Positions 6,620 through 11,895 of a stretch of 12,969 nucleotides of DNA are shown one piece after another. The DNA lies in NCBI GenBank assembly GCA_003170875.1, contig PMYJ01000203.1, positions 1-12,969 of the forward strand, written 5' to 3'. The DNA comes from Candidatus Dormiibacterota bacterium. GTDB taxonomy: Bacteria; Chloroflexota; Dormibacteria; Aeolococcales; Aeolococcaceae. The notes under the pieces are model-generated. The model was not told the DNA's origin, ran no database searches, and saw only the letters and a program-made list of their open reading frames with translations. Position numbers and translations under genes: made by a program. Numbering within the stretch: the stretch's first letter is position 1; each line of letters opens with the position of its first letter.

Positions 6620-7447
6620 ATGCTCATCACCCCGACCCTGGACAAGCTCCGCACCCTCAACCTGATGGGCATGGCCCGCGCCCTCAGCGAGCAGCTGGAG
6701 GGCACCGAGTACCAAGCACTGAGCTTCGAGGAGCGGCTGGGGTTGCTCGTCGACCGCGAGGCCCAGGACCGCGACAACCGACGCGTCGAGCGCAACCTCA
6801 AGGTCGCCAAGCTGCGCTCCACGGCCTGCGTCGAGGACATCGACTTCCGCCACCCGCGCGGTCTCGACCGTTCTCAGGTGCTCAGCCTGGCCAGCGCCCA
6901 GTGGGTGGACGGGCACCAGAACGTCCTCATCGTCGGGCCCACCGGCTGCGGCAAGTCCTTCCTCGCCTGCGCCCTGGCCCAGGCCGCCGTTCGTGCCGGC
7001 CGCACCGCCCTCTATCACCGGGTGCCGCGGCTGCTCTCCGACCTGGCCCTGGCCCGCCTGGACGGGCGCTGGTCACGGCTGCTCGCCGCCCTCGCCAAGG
7101 TCGACGTCCTGGTCCTCGACGATCTCGCCCTGCGACCGCTCACCACCGACCAGGCCGCGGACCTGCTCGAGGTCATCGAGGATCGCAACCAGCGCCGCTC
7201 CACCATCGTCACCAGCCAGCTCCCCATCGCCGGCTGGCACGACGCCCTCGGCGAGCCCACCCTCGCCGACGCTACCCTCGACCGGCTGCTCCACAACGCC
7301 CACCGCGTCGAGCTCCACGGCGACTCGCTGCGGCGGCGTCACGACCCCTCCGAGCCGCAGCTCACCGCCTCAGACGGTTCAGCTGCTCCAGTCGATGCGG
7401 TACCCGCCGGACAGCGAGCCACTGGGAGGCCCTCCAAGGCCCGATGA
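6620..7447 (+). CDS. istB: IS21 helper ATPase IstB
   Basis: IstB is an AAA+ ATPase of the DnaC/IstB group that selects target DNA and stimulates IstA. From the ATG at 6620 it has 275 residues, close to the family norm. The Walker A motif GPTGCGKS is at about residues 106-113 and Walker B VLVLDDLAL at about 163-171, followed by sensor motifs in STIVTSQLP and the LLHNAHRVEL region typical of the family. The last 30 or so residues are proline- and alanine-rich and poorly conserved. GAGGAGA at 6607-6613 gives 6-nt spacing to this ATG, so I prefer it over the GTG at 6602. The gene starts 14 bp after the istA stop, in the expected istAB operon. Confidence 0.95.
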   Translation: MLITPTLDKLRTLNLMGMARALSEQLEGTEYQALSFEERLGLLVDREAQDRDNRRVERNLKVAKLRSTACVEDIDFRHPRGLDRSQVLSLASAQWVDGHQNVLIVGPTGCGKSFLACALAQAAVRAGRTALYHRVPRLLSDLALARLDGRWSRLLAALAKVDVLVLDDLALRPLTTDQAADLLEVIEDRNQRRSTIVTSQLPIAGWHDALGEPTLADATLDRLLHNAHRVELHGDSLRRRHDPSEPQLTASDGSAAPVDAVPAGQRATGRPSKAR

Positions 7448-7594
7448 CCGTCGCCCGCCACCCCTATGACCTGGCCGCTGGCCCTCCGGAGCCCGGGCCT
7501 GGCAGACTGCATCCCACCAACCCGACGTTCCTGAAGGAGGTGAGCACAGGGGAAGGTTCCTGACCGCGCTGCCGCTCCGGTGACAGCTCCGTCA

Positions 7595-7712
7595 GGTGGC
7601 CGGATTCACCGAAACAGGTGATCGGATTCAACCGAAACGCCTGGTCGGATTCCGCCGAAACAGGTGGTCGGATTCAACCGAAACGGGTGATCGCTTTCAC
7701 CCGAAATCCGCA
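7595..7712 (+). repeat. IS21 right end with five transposase-binding repeats
   Basis: Five consecutive units of about 22 bp are visible: 7595-7615, 7617-7638, 7640-7661, 7663-7684 and 7686-7712, with core consensus TCGGATTCAACCGAAAC. The first lacks one base and the last is more divergent and ends at the element tip (TCCGCA). They are inverted relative to the units at the left end, as expected for IstA-binding sites. Confidence 0.88.
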
Positions 7713-7719
7713 GGCTATG
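7713..7719 (+). repeat. IS21 target-site duplication, right copy
   Basis: GGCTATG follows the right tip of the element and matches 4878-4884 exactly. Confidence 0.85.
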
Positions 7720-7857
7720 ACCATCCGGCCAGAGTCGGCCTGGTCTGTCGGGGAGCGCAGGTCGACGTTCGACGGATCCTCGTCTCACTGCCAGAAGCTG
7801 AATGAACGCGCTCAAACGGGGGTTTTCGCAGAATCCGAATACGAAACCGTGATCATT

Positions 7858-7903
7858 CCTTCCAAGCTGGATGTCGCGAGTTCGAGTCTCGTCTCCCGCT
7901 CCA
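7858..7903 (+). repeat. tRNA-Gly(UCC) 3'-half repeat, copy 4 (att-like)
   Basis: The 46-nt core is identical to copies 1 and 2. The upstream arm (about 7782-7857) shares GAACGCGCTCAAACG and CCGAATACGAA-type blocks with copies 1-3. Downstream, TTCCGAGTTG at 7913-7922 recurs after copy 2. The core lies between the IS-interrupted module and the MarR/DinB module. Confidence 0.85.
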
Positions 7904-8042
7904 CTCCTCAAGTTCCGAGTTGCATTGGAGCGCTTGCTAGCACGGTCCGCCCTCTATGAGGTTCCCGTGACTGGACGGCTGTCGCGTTACTGATTCCGGA
8001 AGTGTATGTGCTGGAGTGCGCTGCGCAGGGCAGGGTGTACCG

Positions 8043-8663
8043 TCATCTCGGCGCCCTGCCGGAGCTTCGCTCCTCAAGGATTGCGACGGCGAGGCGGGCG
8101 GGCTGATCTCGGGGGGCGAGGTGCCCAAGCCCTTTCAGAAGTGCGACGGTTGACCCGGGCGGCCCGGGCGCGAAACCGGAGTGCTTTGTCATCCAGGCGA
8201 ACGCCCCTCGCCGATCTCCCTGGTCGAGCAGTCGCCGGTATCCGTCGAACCACCCGGTCCCGAACTGTCCGCGCAGGGGGATCCCGGGGTCGTAGACGAA
8301 CACCTCGGCGATTGTGTTGTGGCGTCGGGCTGTCTCGAGGGCCACGAGACCGCCGAAGCTGTGACCGAAGACTGACTTCGCCCCGGTCGCTGCAGCGATG
8401 GCGACGAGGTCGGCGCATTCGTCGTCGATGCCATGGTGCTCGCGTTGCGGGCCGCTTCCTGGCCTGGCGCGCCGCTCCATGATGTGGACCTGGTAGTCGT
8501 CCGCTAGGGCCCGCGCGAGCGGGAGGTAGTCGGAGCCGTCCCACAGCACGCCGCCCACGATGACCAACCCTGGCCCCTGGCCGAGCGCGTGGTAGGCGAT
8601 AGTCGTGCCGTCTGCGGAAACGGTCGTGGCGGTGCGCACACCGTCGAACAGGGCAGTGCTCAT
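8043..8663 (-). CDS. Alpha/beta hydrolase, apparently truncated at the C-terminus
   Basis: From the ATG at 8663 the product has 206 residues and matches the N-terminal two thirds of small alpha/beta hydrolases: early strands (TIAYHALGQGPGLVIVGG), an ERRARPGSG segment, and the nucleophile elbow GHSFGG with Ser102. After the cap region the sequence turns into a short, unrelated-looking tail (LEERSSGRAPR) and stops. No strand carrying the catalytic Asp and no C-terminal His motif are present, and family members usually run to about 250-280 residues. It is therefore probably inactive or a pseudogene, cut on the side facing tRNA-Gly half-site 4. Its ATG overlaps the stop of the MarR gene (ATGA), so the two were translated as a coupled operon. 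Confidence 0.7.
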   Translation of the reverse strand: MSTALFDGVRTATTVSADGTTIAYHALGQGPGLVIVGGVLWDGSDYLPLARALADDYQVHIMERRARPGSGPQREHHGIDDECADLVAIAAATGAKSVFGHSFGGLVALETARRHNTIAEVFVYDPGIPLRGQFGTGWFDGYRRLLDQGDRRGAFAWMTKHSGFAPGPPGSTVALLKGLGHLAPRDQPARLAVAILEERSSGRAPR

Positions 8664-9124
8664 CCCATGTCCAGACGTCGAAGGTTGGCCGTCGGCGCCG
8701 CCTCGAGCTTCTCCAGCAGCCGCCGCGTCTGATCCTGGTAGGTCCAGTAGTCGACACCGCAGTCCTTCACGAACGCCTCGAAGCGCGCTTCGAGCAGCCC
8801 GCAGCAACGGTCGACCAGTTCGTCACCTTTGGCGGTCAGCTGCACGTCGCGACGGTTGCCCTGGCCAGCGATGGTCTTGACCTCGAGTAAGTCATCATCG
8901 GCGAGGACACGGACCATGCGGCTGGCGGACGGCTCGCTGAGGCCGAGCCAACCCGCGATGTCTCGCTGCGTGCCCCCGCACTCCCGCTGGTACTTCGACC
9001 ACCAACTGTATGCCGAGGTCACGCGCGGACAGGTCGGGGACGGCTCTTGGGTCTTCGACCACGACTTCTTCGTGCTTCTCAACGTGGCGGTTGGAGGGTG
9101 GTTCTCCGAGAAGTCCGATGACAC
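8660..9124 (-). CDS. MarR-family regulator with a replaced N-terminus
   Basis: The C-terminal 107 or so residues form a MarR winged-helix domain: GGTQRDIAGWLGLSEPSASRMVRVLADDDLLEV is the helix-turn-helix, GNRRDVQLTAKGDELVDRC is the wing and following helix. The first 45 or so residues (through about WWSKYQREC) are not MarR-like. On the opposite strand the same DNA encodes the end of a GH16 enzyme, so the native start of this gene has been lost and a chance frame from GTG 9124 extends it. GGAAGG lies a few bases before that GTG, but whether it is used is unknown. Without its first dimerisation helix the protein is unlikely to work normally. It forms an ATGA-coupled pair with the downstream hydrolase. 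Confidence 0.65.
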   Translation of the reverse strand: MSSDFSENHPPTATLRSTKKSWSKTQEPSPTCPRVTSAYSWWSKYQRECGGTQRDIAGWLGLSEPSASRMVRVLADDDLLEVKTIAGQGNRRDVQLTAKGDELVDRCCGLLEARFEAFVKDCGVDYWTYQDQTRRLLEKLEAAPTANLRRLDMG

Positions 9125-9188
9125 ACTCGCCTTCCCGCGGCGGTTGCTGGTCGACCACGTGAGCGTCTACTCGCCTCGGTCCGCCTGA
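8985..9188 (+). pseudogene. C-terminal remnant of a glycoside hydrolase family 16 gene
   Basis: Read on the + strand, this stretch gives WYFDHQLYAEV, then WVFDHDFFVLLNVAVGG and FPRRLLVDHVSVYS before a TGA at 9186-9188. These are, in order, the closing signatures of the GH16 beta-glucanase/laminarinase jelly-roll (W-Y-x-D-x-x-x-Y, F-D-x-x-F-x-x-x-L-N-x-A-V-G-G, and M/L-x-V-D-x-V-x-V-Y). The catalytic E-x-D-x-x-E region and everything upstream are missing: the reading frame continues left into MarR antisense sequence. It is a dead fragment of about 68 codons left by a deletion or recombination. Confidence 0.75.
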
Positions 9189-9271
9189 TGTACCAGTGGG
9201 CTACTGGTCAGGTTCAGGAAAGCCTTGATGTGAGGGAACCACGCACAGCGAGGCCGCCCGTGGAGATGCGG

Positions 9272-9778
9272 CTAGTACCCCACCGCGCCGTCGATGCGCT
9301 GGCGTAGAAGGTCGGCGTGCCCATTGTGACGAGAGTACTCCTCGACCATGTGGGTGAGCATCCAGCGCGCCGAGATGCTCTGTCCAGTGCTCTCGCGGGG
9401 GAAGGTGTCGTCCAGCGCATGCGCCGTCAGGATCGCTCGCGCCTCCTCGCACGCGGCTCGCCAGGTGGCAAAGGCTTCGTCGGCGTCCGCGGTCTCCACG
9501 TTGTCGAAGTCGCCGTCGGGGTCGGCCTCCGACGAGTAGATCGGGTCGATGCTCTCCTGGGCCAGGCCCCGCCGGAACCAGCCACGCTCGACGTCCGCCA
9601 TGTGCCGGACAAGTCCGAGCAGCGACAGTGTGGACGGCGGCGCGGCGCGAAGCCGGAGCTGATCCGCCGTGAGCCCCTCACACTTGCGGGCGAGGGTCGC
9701 TCGCTGCCACTCCAGGAATGCGGTCAGGGTGGAGCGTTCGTCGGCGACGCGCGGTAGCGATTCGTAGTCGAGGGTCAT
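9272..9778 (-). CDS. DinB family protein (DUF664), putative metal-dependent enzyme
   Basis: The 168-residue protein has the four-helix DinB fold of the DUF664 branch. Signatures are FLEWQRATLARKCEGL (helix 1), LLGLVRHMADVERGWF with His59, and LTHMVEEYSRHNGHADLLR with His143, His151 and His154, which supply the metal ligands in this superfamily. The length is typical. Related proteins include thiol-dependent S-transferases that use mycothiol or bacillithiol, but no substrate can be assigned. The start is set at ATG 9778 (MTLDYESLPRV) because the conserved region begins there; the longer frame upstream is not protein-like. No ribosome binding site is clear, and TACACT about 10 bp upstream could act as a -10 box for a near-leaderless message. 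It is the intact gene nearest half-site 5 in module D. Confidence 0.85.
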   Translation of the reverse strand: MTLDYESLPRVADERSTLTAFLEWQRATLARKCEGLTADQLRLRAAPPSTLSLLGLVRHMADVERGWFRRGLAQESIDPIYSSEADPDGDFDNVETADADEAFATWRAACEEARAILTAHALDDTFPRESTGQSISARWMLTHMVEEYSRHNGHADLLRQRIDGAVGY

Positions 9779-10180
9779 GATGGCGTCAAGTGTAGGCCCG
9801 ATGGGCGTAATTGGCCGTGCCAGATCATTCGAGCGTCGGGATCGCCGTCGAGCGCGAGCTTCTCGGTAGTCGTCTCCCGTAGCGGGTGGGGAGGGGAGGA
9901 GGTCAGAAGCCCGGGCCGGTTCCATAAACGCGCCAATCTCTCGCGTGTAAGGCGAACGCTGCTCAGGACGCCAATCTGACACGGAAGCGCCGGGCTTGAA
10001 CTCAGAGTTGGCTCGACGAACCAGGCTCAACGCAGCTACTGCCTTCCAAGCTGGATGTCGCGAGTTCGAGTCTCGTCTCCCGCTCCACGTCTCGATTTCG
10101 AGGTGAGTTGGGGACCTTGATAACCGATTTCGAGGGCTTGCGAGGGTCGTCGCGGGGTTTCAACGTGCATGGGGTGAAAT
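9779..10180. other. Gene-free stretch with the fifth tRNA-Gly half-site
   Basis: No gene is supported. The tRNA-Gly core is at 10042-10087. The 263 bp between the DinB start and the core show no recognisable feature apart from possible promoter sequence next to DinB. The 93 bp after the core lead to the stop of the metallo-beta-lactamase-fold gene. Confidence 0.55.
10042..10087 (+). repeat. tRNA-Gly(UCC) 3'-half repeat, copy 5 (att-like)
   Basis: The 46-nt core is identical to copies 1, 2 and 4. Unlike them, its upstream flank lacks the shared arm: GAATACGAA and GCGCTC blocks are absent. The five bases before the anticodon loop (ACTGC) pair only in part with GCTGG, and no D arm or 5' acceptor strand is present, so this is not a full tRNA either. 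The different flank may mark the end of a different element, or the outer junction of the array. Confidence 0.83.
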
Positions 10181-11047
10181 TCAACCGTCCTTCCGCGCGA
10201 TCTCGGTTCTCGCGGAATGCCAGAGCGTGCGGCCGTTGGCCCAATCGGGATAGCGTTCGACCATGCGGGCAACGATGCCGGTTGCCGTGGTCTCCGCAGC
10301 GGCGATCCGGGAGAAGTCGCGCAGATACTGTTGGGATTCCTCGATGATGTTTGGATCGTTGCTGTTCTCGACCTTCTTGTGGCCGGCGACGACGATGCTG
10401 GGTTCGAGCAGCGCGACTTTGTCCAGGTTCGCTATCCATTCTGCCCGCTCGGGTTCACCTGCCTCGGCGGTCATCATGTGAACCTCGTTGTAGGCTAGGT
10501 CCCCGGTGACGACCGCGCCCAGGGACGGAATATGGAGAACGGTGGACTGCGCGGTGTCGGCTCGACCGATGCGGATGACCCGCAATTCATTGCCTTCCAA
10601 GTCGATCGTGTCGCTGCTCAGGAGTTGCGGCAACACCTTCTCCGCGCCGGTCGGAACCTCACCGGGGAAGATCGCCTCCCAGTACCCGGCGATGCCAGGG
10701 GCAGCCGCCTGGGCGAGAACGTCAGCTGTCGCGAGGCCGATCGCTCCGGGAAAGCGCTGGGTCAGTCGGGCCAGACCGAGCCAGTGGTCCCCGTGGCCGT
10801 GGGTGATGTAGATGCGCGACAGCCGCCGCCCCTTCGTGGCGATCCAGTCGGCTAGCGCGTCAACCTGCTTATAGGTTGCCAACGCGTCGACGAGGACCGC
10901 GTCGTTGTCACCGAAGATCAGCGTGGCCGTCGAGGGGGACCAGGTCGGCTCATCACCCGGCCCTTGGGGTGCGATTGCACTCACGAAGGTTCGGCTGGGG
11001 GCCGTGTAGACCTCGATCGTTAGATGAGCTGGAGCTTCTGGTGCCAT
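10181..11047 (-). CDS. Metallo-beta-lactamase-fold hydrolase
   Basis: The 288-residue protein carries the binuclear zinc motif THGHGDHW (His83, His85, Asp87, His88), with further ligands likely at His172 (STVLHIPS), Asp183 (VVTGDLAYN) and His223 (VVAGHKK). The set is complete, so an active metallohydrolase is expected. Such enzymes cleave lactones, thioesters, beta-lactams and other substrates, and this one cannot be placed more precisely. The ATG at 11047 is preferred because GGGAGG lies 8 nt upstream (11056-11061, minus strand); an in-frame ATG at 11074 would overlap that site. It is divergent from a TetR regulator across 117 bp holding a strong inverted repeat, which suggests repression relieved by the substrate or a related compound. 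Confidence 0.87.
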   Translation of the reverse strand: MAPEAPAHLTIEVYTAPSRTFVSAIAPQGPGDEPTWSPSTATLIFGDNDAVLVDALATYKQVDALADWIATKGRRLSRIYITHGHGDHWLGLARLTQRFPGAIGLATADVLAQAAAPGIAGYWEAIFPGEVPTGAEKVLPQLLSSDTIDLEGNELRVIRIGRADTAQSTVLHIPSLGAVVTGDLAYNEVHMMTAEAGEPERAEWIANLDKVALLEPSIVVAGHKKVENSNDPNIIEESQQYLRDFSRIAAAETTATGIVARMVERYPDWANGRTLWHSARTEIARKDG

Positions 11048-11088
11048 CGATTCCGCCTCCCGAACGGGGCTCACTGCAAGAGGACGGT

Positions 11089-11116
11089 CGTCATCCTCAC
11101 TTCAATGAGGATGACG
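11089..11116. promoter_or_regulatory. Perfect inverted-repeat operator for the TetR regulator
   Basis: CGTCATCCTCA (11089-11099) and TGAGGATGACG (11106-11116) are perfect 11-bp inverted arms around a 6-bp spacer. The site lies in the divergent intergenic region and ends three bases before a -10-like TACAAT, so a bound repressor would cover the promoter. Length and symmetry fit a TetR-family operator. Confidence 0.75.
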
Positions 11117-11118
11117 GA

Positions 11119-11124
11119 TACAAT
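11119..11124 (+). promoter_or_regulatory. Likely -10 box (TACAAT) for the TetR regulator
   Basis: TACAAT matches the -10 consensus TATAAT at five of six positions and lies 40 bp before the GTG at 11165. No good -35 box is seen at the usual spacing, where the operator sits. Confidence 0.45.
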
Positions 11125-11164
11125 CTTCTTCTGTCAAGCCAGTCGAGCAGCGGGAGGATTGAGC

Positions 11165-11743
11165 GTGGGCACGTCTCAGGCGGCGAAGACGGCTAGCCAT
11201 AACCGCATCCTCGACATCGCTGCAGCGCGGCTCCGCCGCGACGGCATGGATAGCCTCTCCGTCGATGAACTCATGAAGGAAGCCGGGCTCACTCACGGCG
11301 GCTTCTATCGCCACTTCGATTCACGAGAGCAACTCGTAGCCGAGGCCGCTCAGCGAGCTCTGACGCAGGGCAGCGCGTGGACCATCGCGGCCGGCCAGAT
11401 GGGCGGGCACCGCGGATACGCCGCGCTCGTTGACGGTTACCTCAGCCCCCGGCATCGGGATCATCCTGAGGCCGGCTGTGGCGTGGCCGGGGTCGCGGCG
11501 GATATGGCGCGTGCCGGCGGCTCAGCTCGCGCGAGCTACACCCGCCAGGTGGAGATATGCCTCGCCGTGCTGGCCGACCTCTTCGAAAGCCCCGACCGCC
11601 GCGTGAGAGATCGCGAAGCGGTCCACACACTGAGCGTCCTCGTTGGCGCGATCTCCATAGCAAGAGCGGTGGACGACCCTGATGTGTCCCAACAGATACT
11701 GAGCAACGCCGCAGCCGTACTCAAAGAGCGCAGTTCCAGGTAA
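11165..11743 (+). CDS. TetR/AcrR-family transcriptional regulator
   Basis: The 192-residue protein has the TetR DNA-binding domain at about residues 8-57: RILDIAAARLRRDGMDSLSV, then the helix-turn-helix MKEAGLTHGGFYRHFDSREQL, which carries the diagnostic GFYRHF. The C-terminal helices (about 60-190) form the ligand-binding and dimer domain and contain GCGVAGVAADMAR, as in the TetR_C subgroup related to enzyme-linked repressors. The GTG at 11165 is chosen because GGGAGG at 11152-11157 precedes it with 7-nt spacing and the domain begins normally; the 47 codons upstream in the same frame cover the promoter and operator. It probably represses itself and the divergent metallo-hydrolase through the inverted repeat at 11089-11116. 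Confidence 0.9.
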   Translation: MGTSQAAKTASHNRILDIAAARLRRDGMDSLSVDELMKEAGLTHGGFYRHFDSREQLVAEAAQRALTQGSAWTIAAGQMGGHRGYAALVDGYLSPRHRDHPEAGCGVAGVAADMARAGGSARASYTRQVEICLAVLADLFESPDRRVRDREAVHTLSVLVGAISIARAVDDPDVSQQILSNAAAVLKERSSR

Positions 11744-11826
11744 GTTCGTGGTTGCTGGAGCGCTTGCTATCCGATGTCGTGAGCACGCGGGAGCTGTCGA
11801 AGCATGGCCCGAGGACGGAGCAGGCA

Positions 11827-11852
11827 GAGCGCATGCGTGTCAATACGCGCTC
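11827..11852. terminator. Possible terminator hairpin between convergent genes
   Basis: GAGCGC (11827-11832) and GCGCTC (11847-11852) can form a 6-bp GC stem, with alternative pairing GCGT/ACGC inside the loop. It sits between the converging TetR and rph genes, where a terminator acting on both is plausible. There is only a weak T-rich tail, so the call is tentative. Confidence 0.3.
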
Positions 11853-11895
11853 CTCGTCTTGGTGAGGGCCCCCAGAGTCAGATCCGGCAGGCCGA

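Larger units (their letters stand above)
4885..7712 (+). mobile_element. Complete IS21-family insertion sequence
   Basis: The 2828-bp element carries istA and istB in the usual order. It begins TGCGGAGTTCGG and ends CCGAAATCCGCA, so the tips form an imperfect inverted repeat with the 5'-TG...CA-3' ends typical of IS21. Both ends carry several internal copies of a unit of about 22 bp, in opposite orientation at the two ends. A perfect GGCTATG duplication flanks it. Removing the element and one duplication restores a continuous sequence. Both genes have intact motifs, so the element may still be able to transpose. It is nested inside module C and therefore arrived after that module. Confidence 0.93.
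7448..8042. other. Gene-free stretch: IS21 right end, half-site 4 and flank
   Basis: After istB there are about 145 bp with no feature seen, then the IS21 right-end repeats (7595-7712), the target duplication, about 60 bp of older sequence, the arm and core of tRNA-Gly repeat 4 (ending at 7903) and about 140 bp leading to the 3' end of the truncated hydrolase gene. No gene is supported. Confidence 0.6.
525..10087 (+). mobile_element. Putative tandem array of modules bounded by tRNA-Gly half-sites
   Basis: Five direct copies of a tRNA-Gly(UCC) 3' half divide this region into four segments of roughly 0.7, 2.1, 4.5 and 2.2 kb; the third shrinks to about 1.6 kb once the inserted IS21 element is subtracted. 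Integrative elements that enter the 3' end of a tRNA gene leave such a core at each junction, and stacked insertions give a ladder of direct repeats. Copies 1-4 share an upstream arm, as expected of a common element end. No tyrosine or serine recombinase is encoded here, so the modules would have to be mobilised in trans or be decayed. The alternative is an ordinary dispersed repeat that happens to contain tRNA sequence. Confidence 0.5.

Noticed and set aside
6301..7563. Plus-strand frame of 420 codons across the istA/istB junction
   Set aside because: It is rich in proline, arginine and alanine, out of frame with both intact IS genes, and has no recognisable domain.
7595..7712. CRISPR-like array of 22-bp repeats
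   Set aside because: The units are almost contiguous with no spacers, and inverted copies occur at the other end of the same IS element. They are IstA-binding terminal repeats.
8985..9188. A functional GH16 glucanase gene
   Set aside because: Only the last 68 or so codons are present; the catalytic glutamate region is missing.
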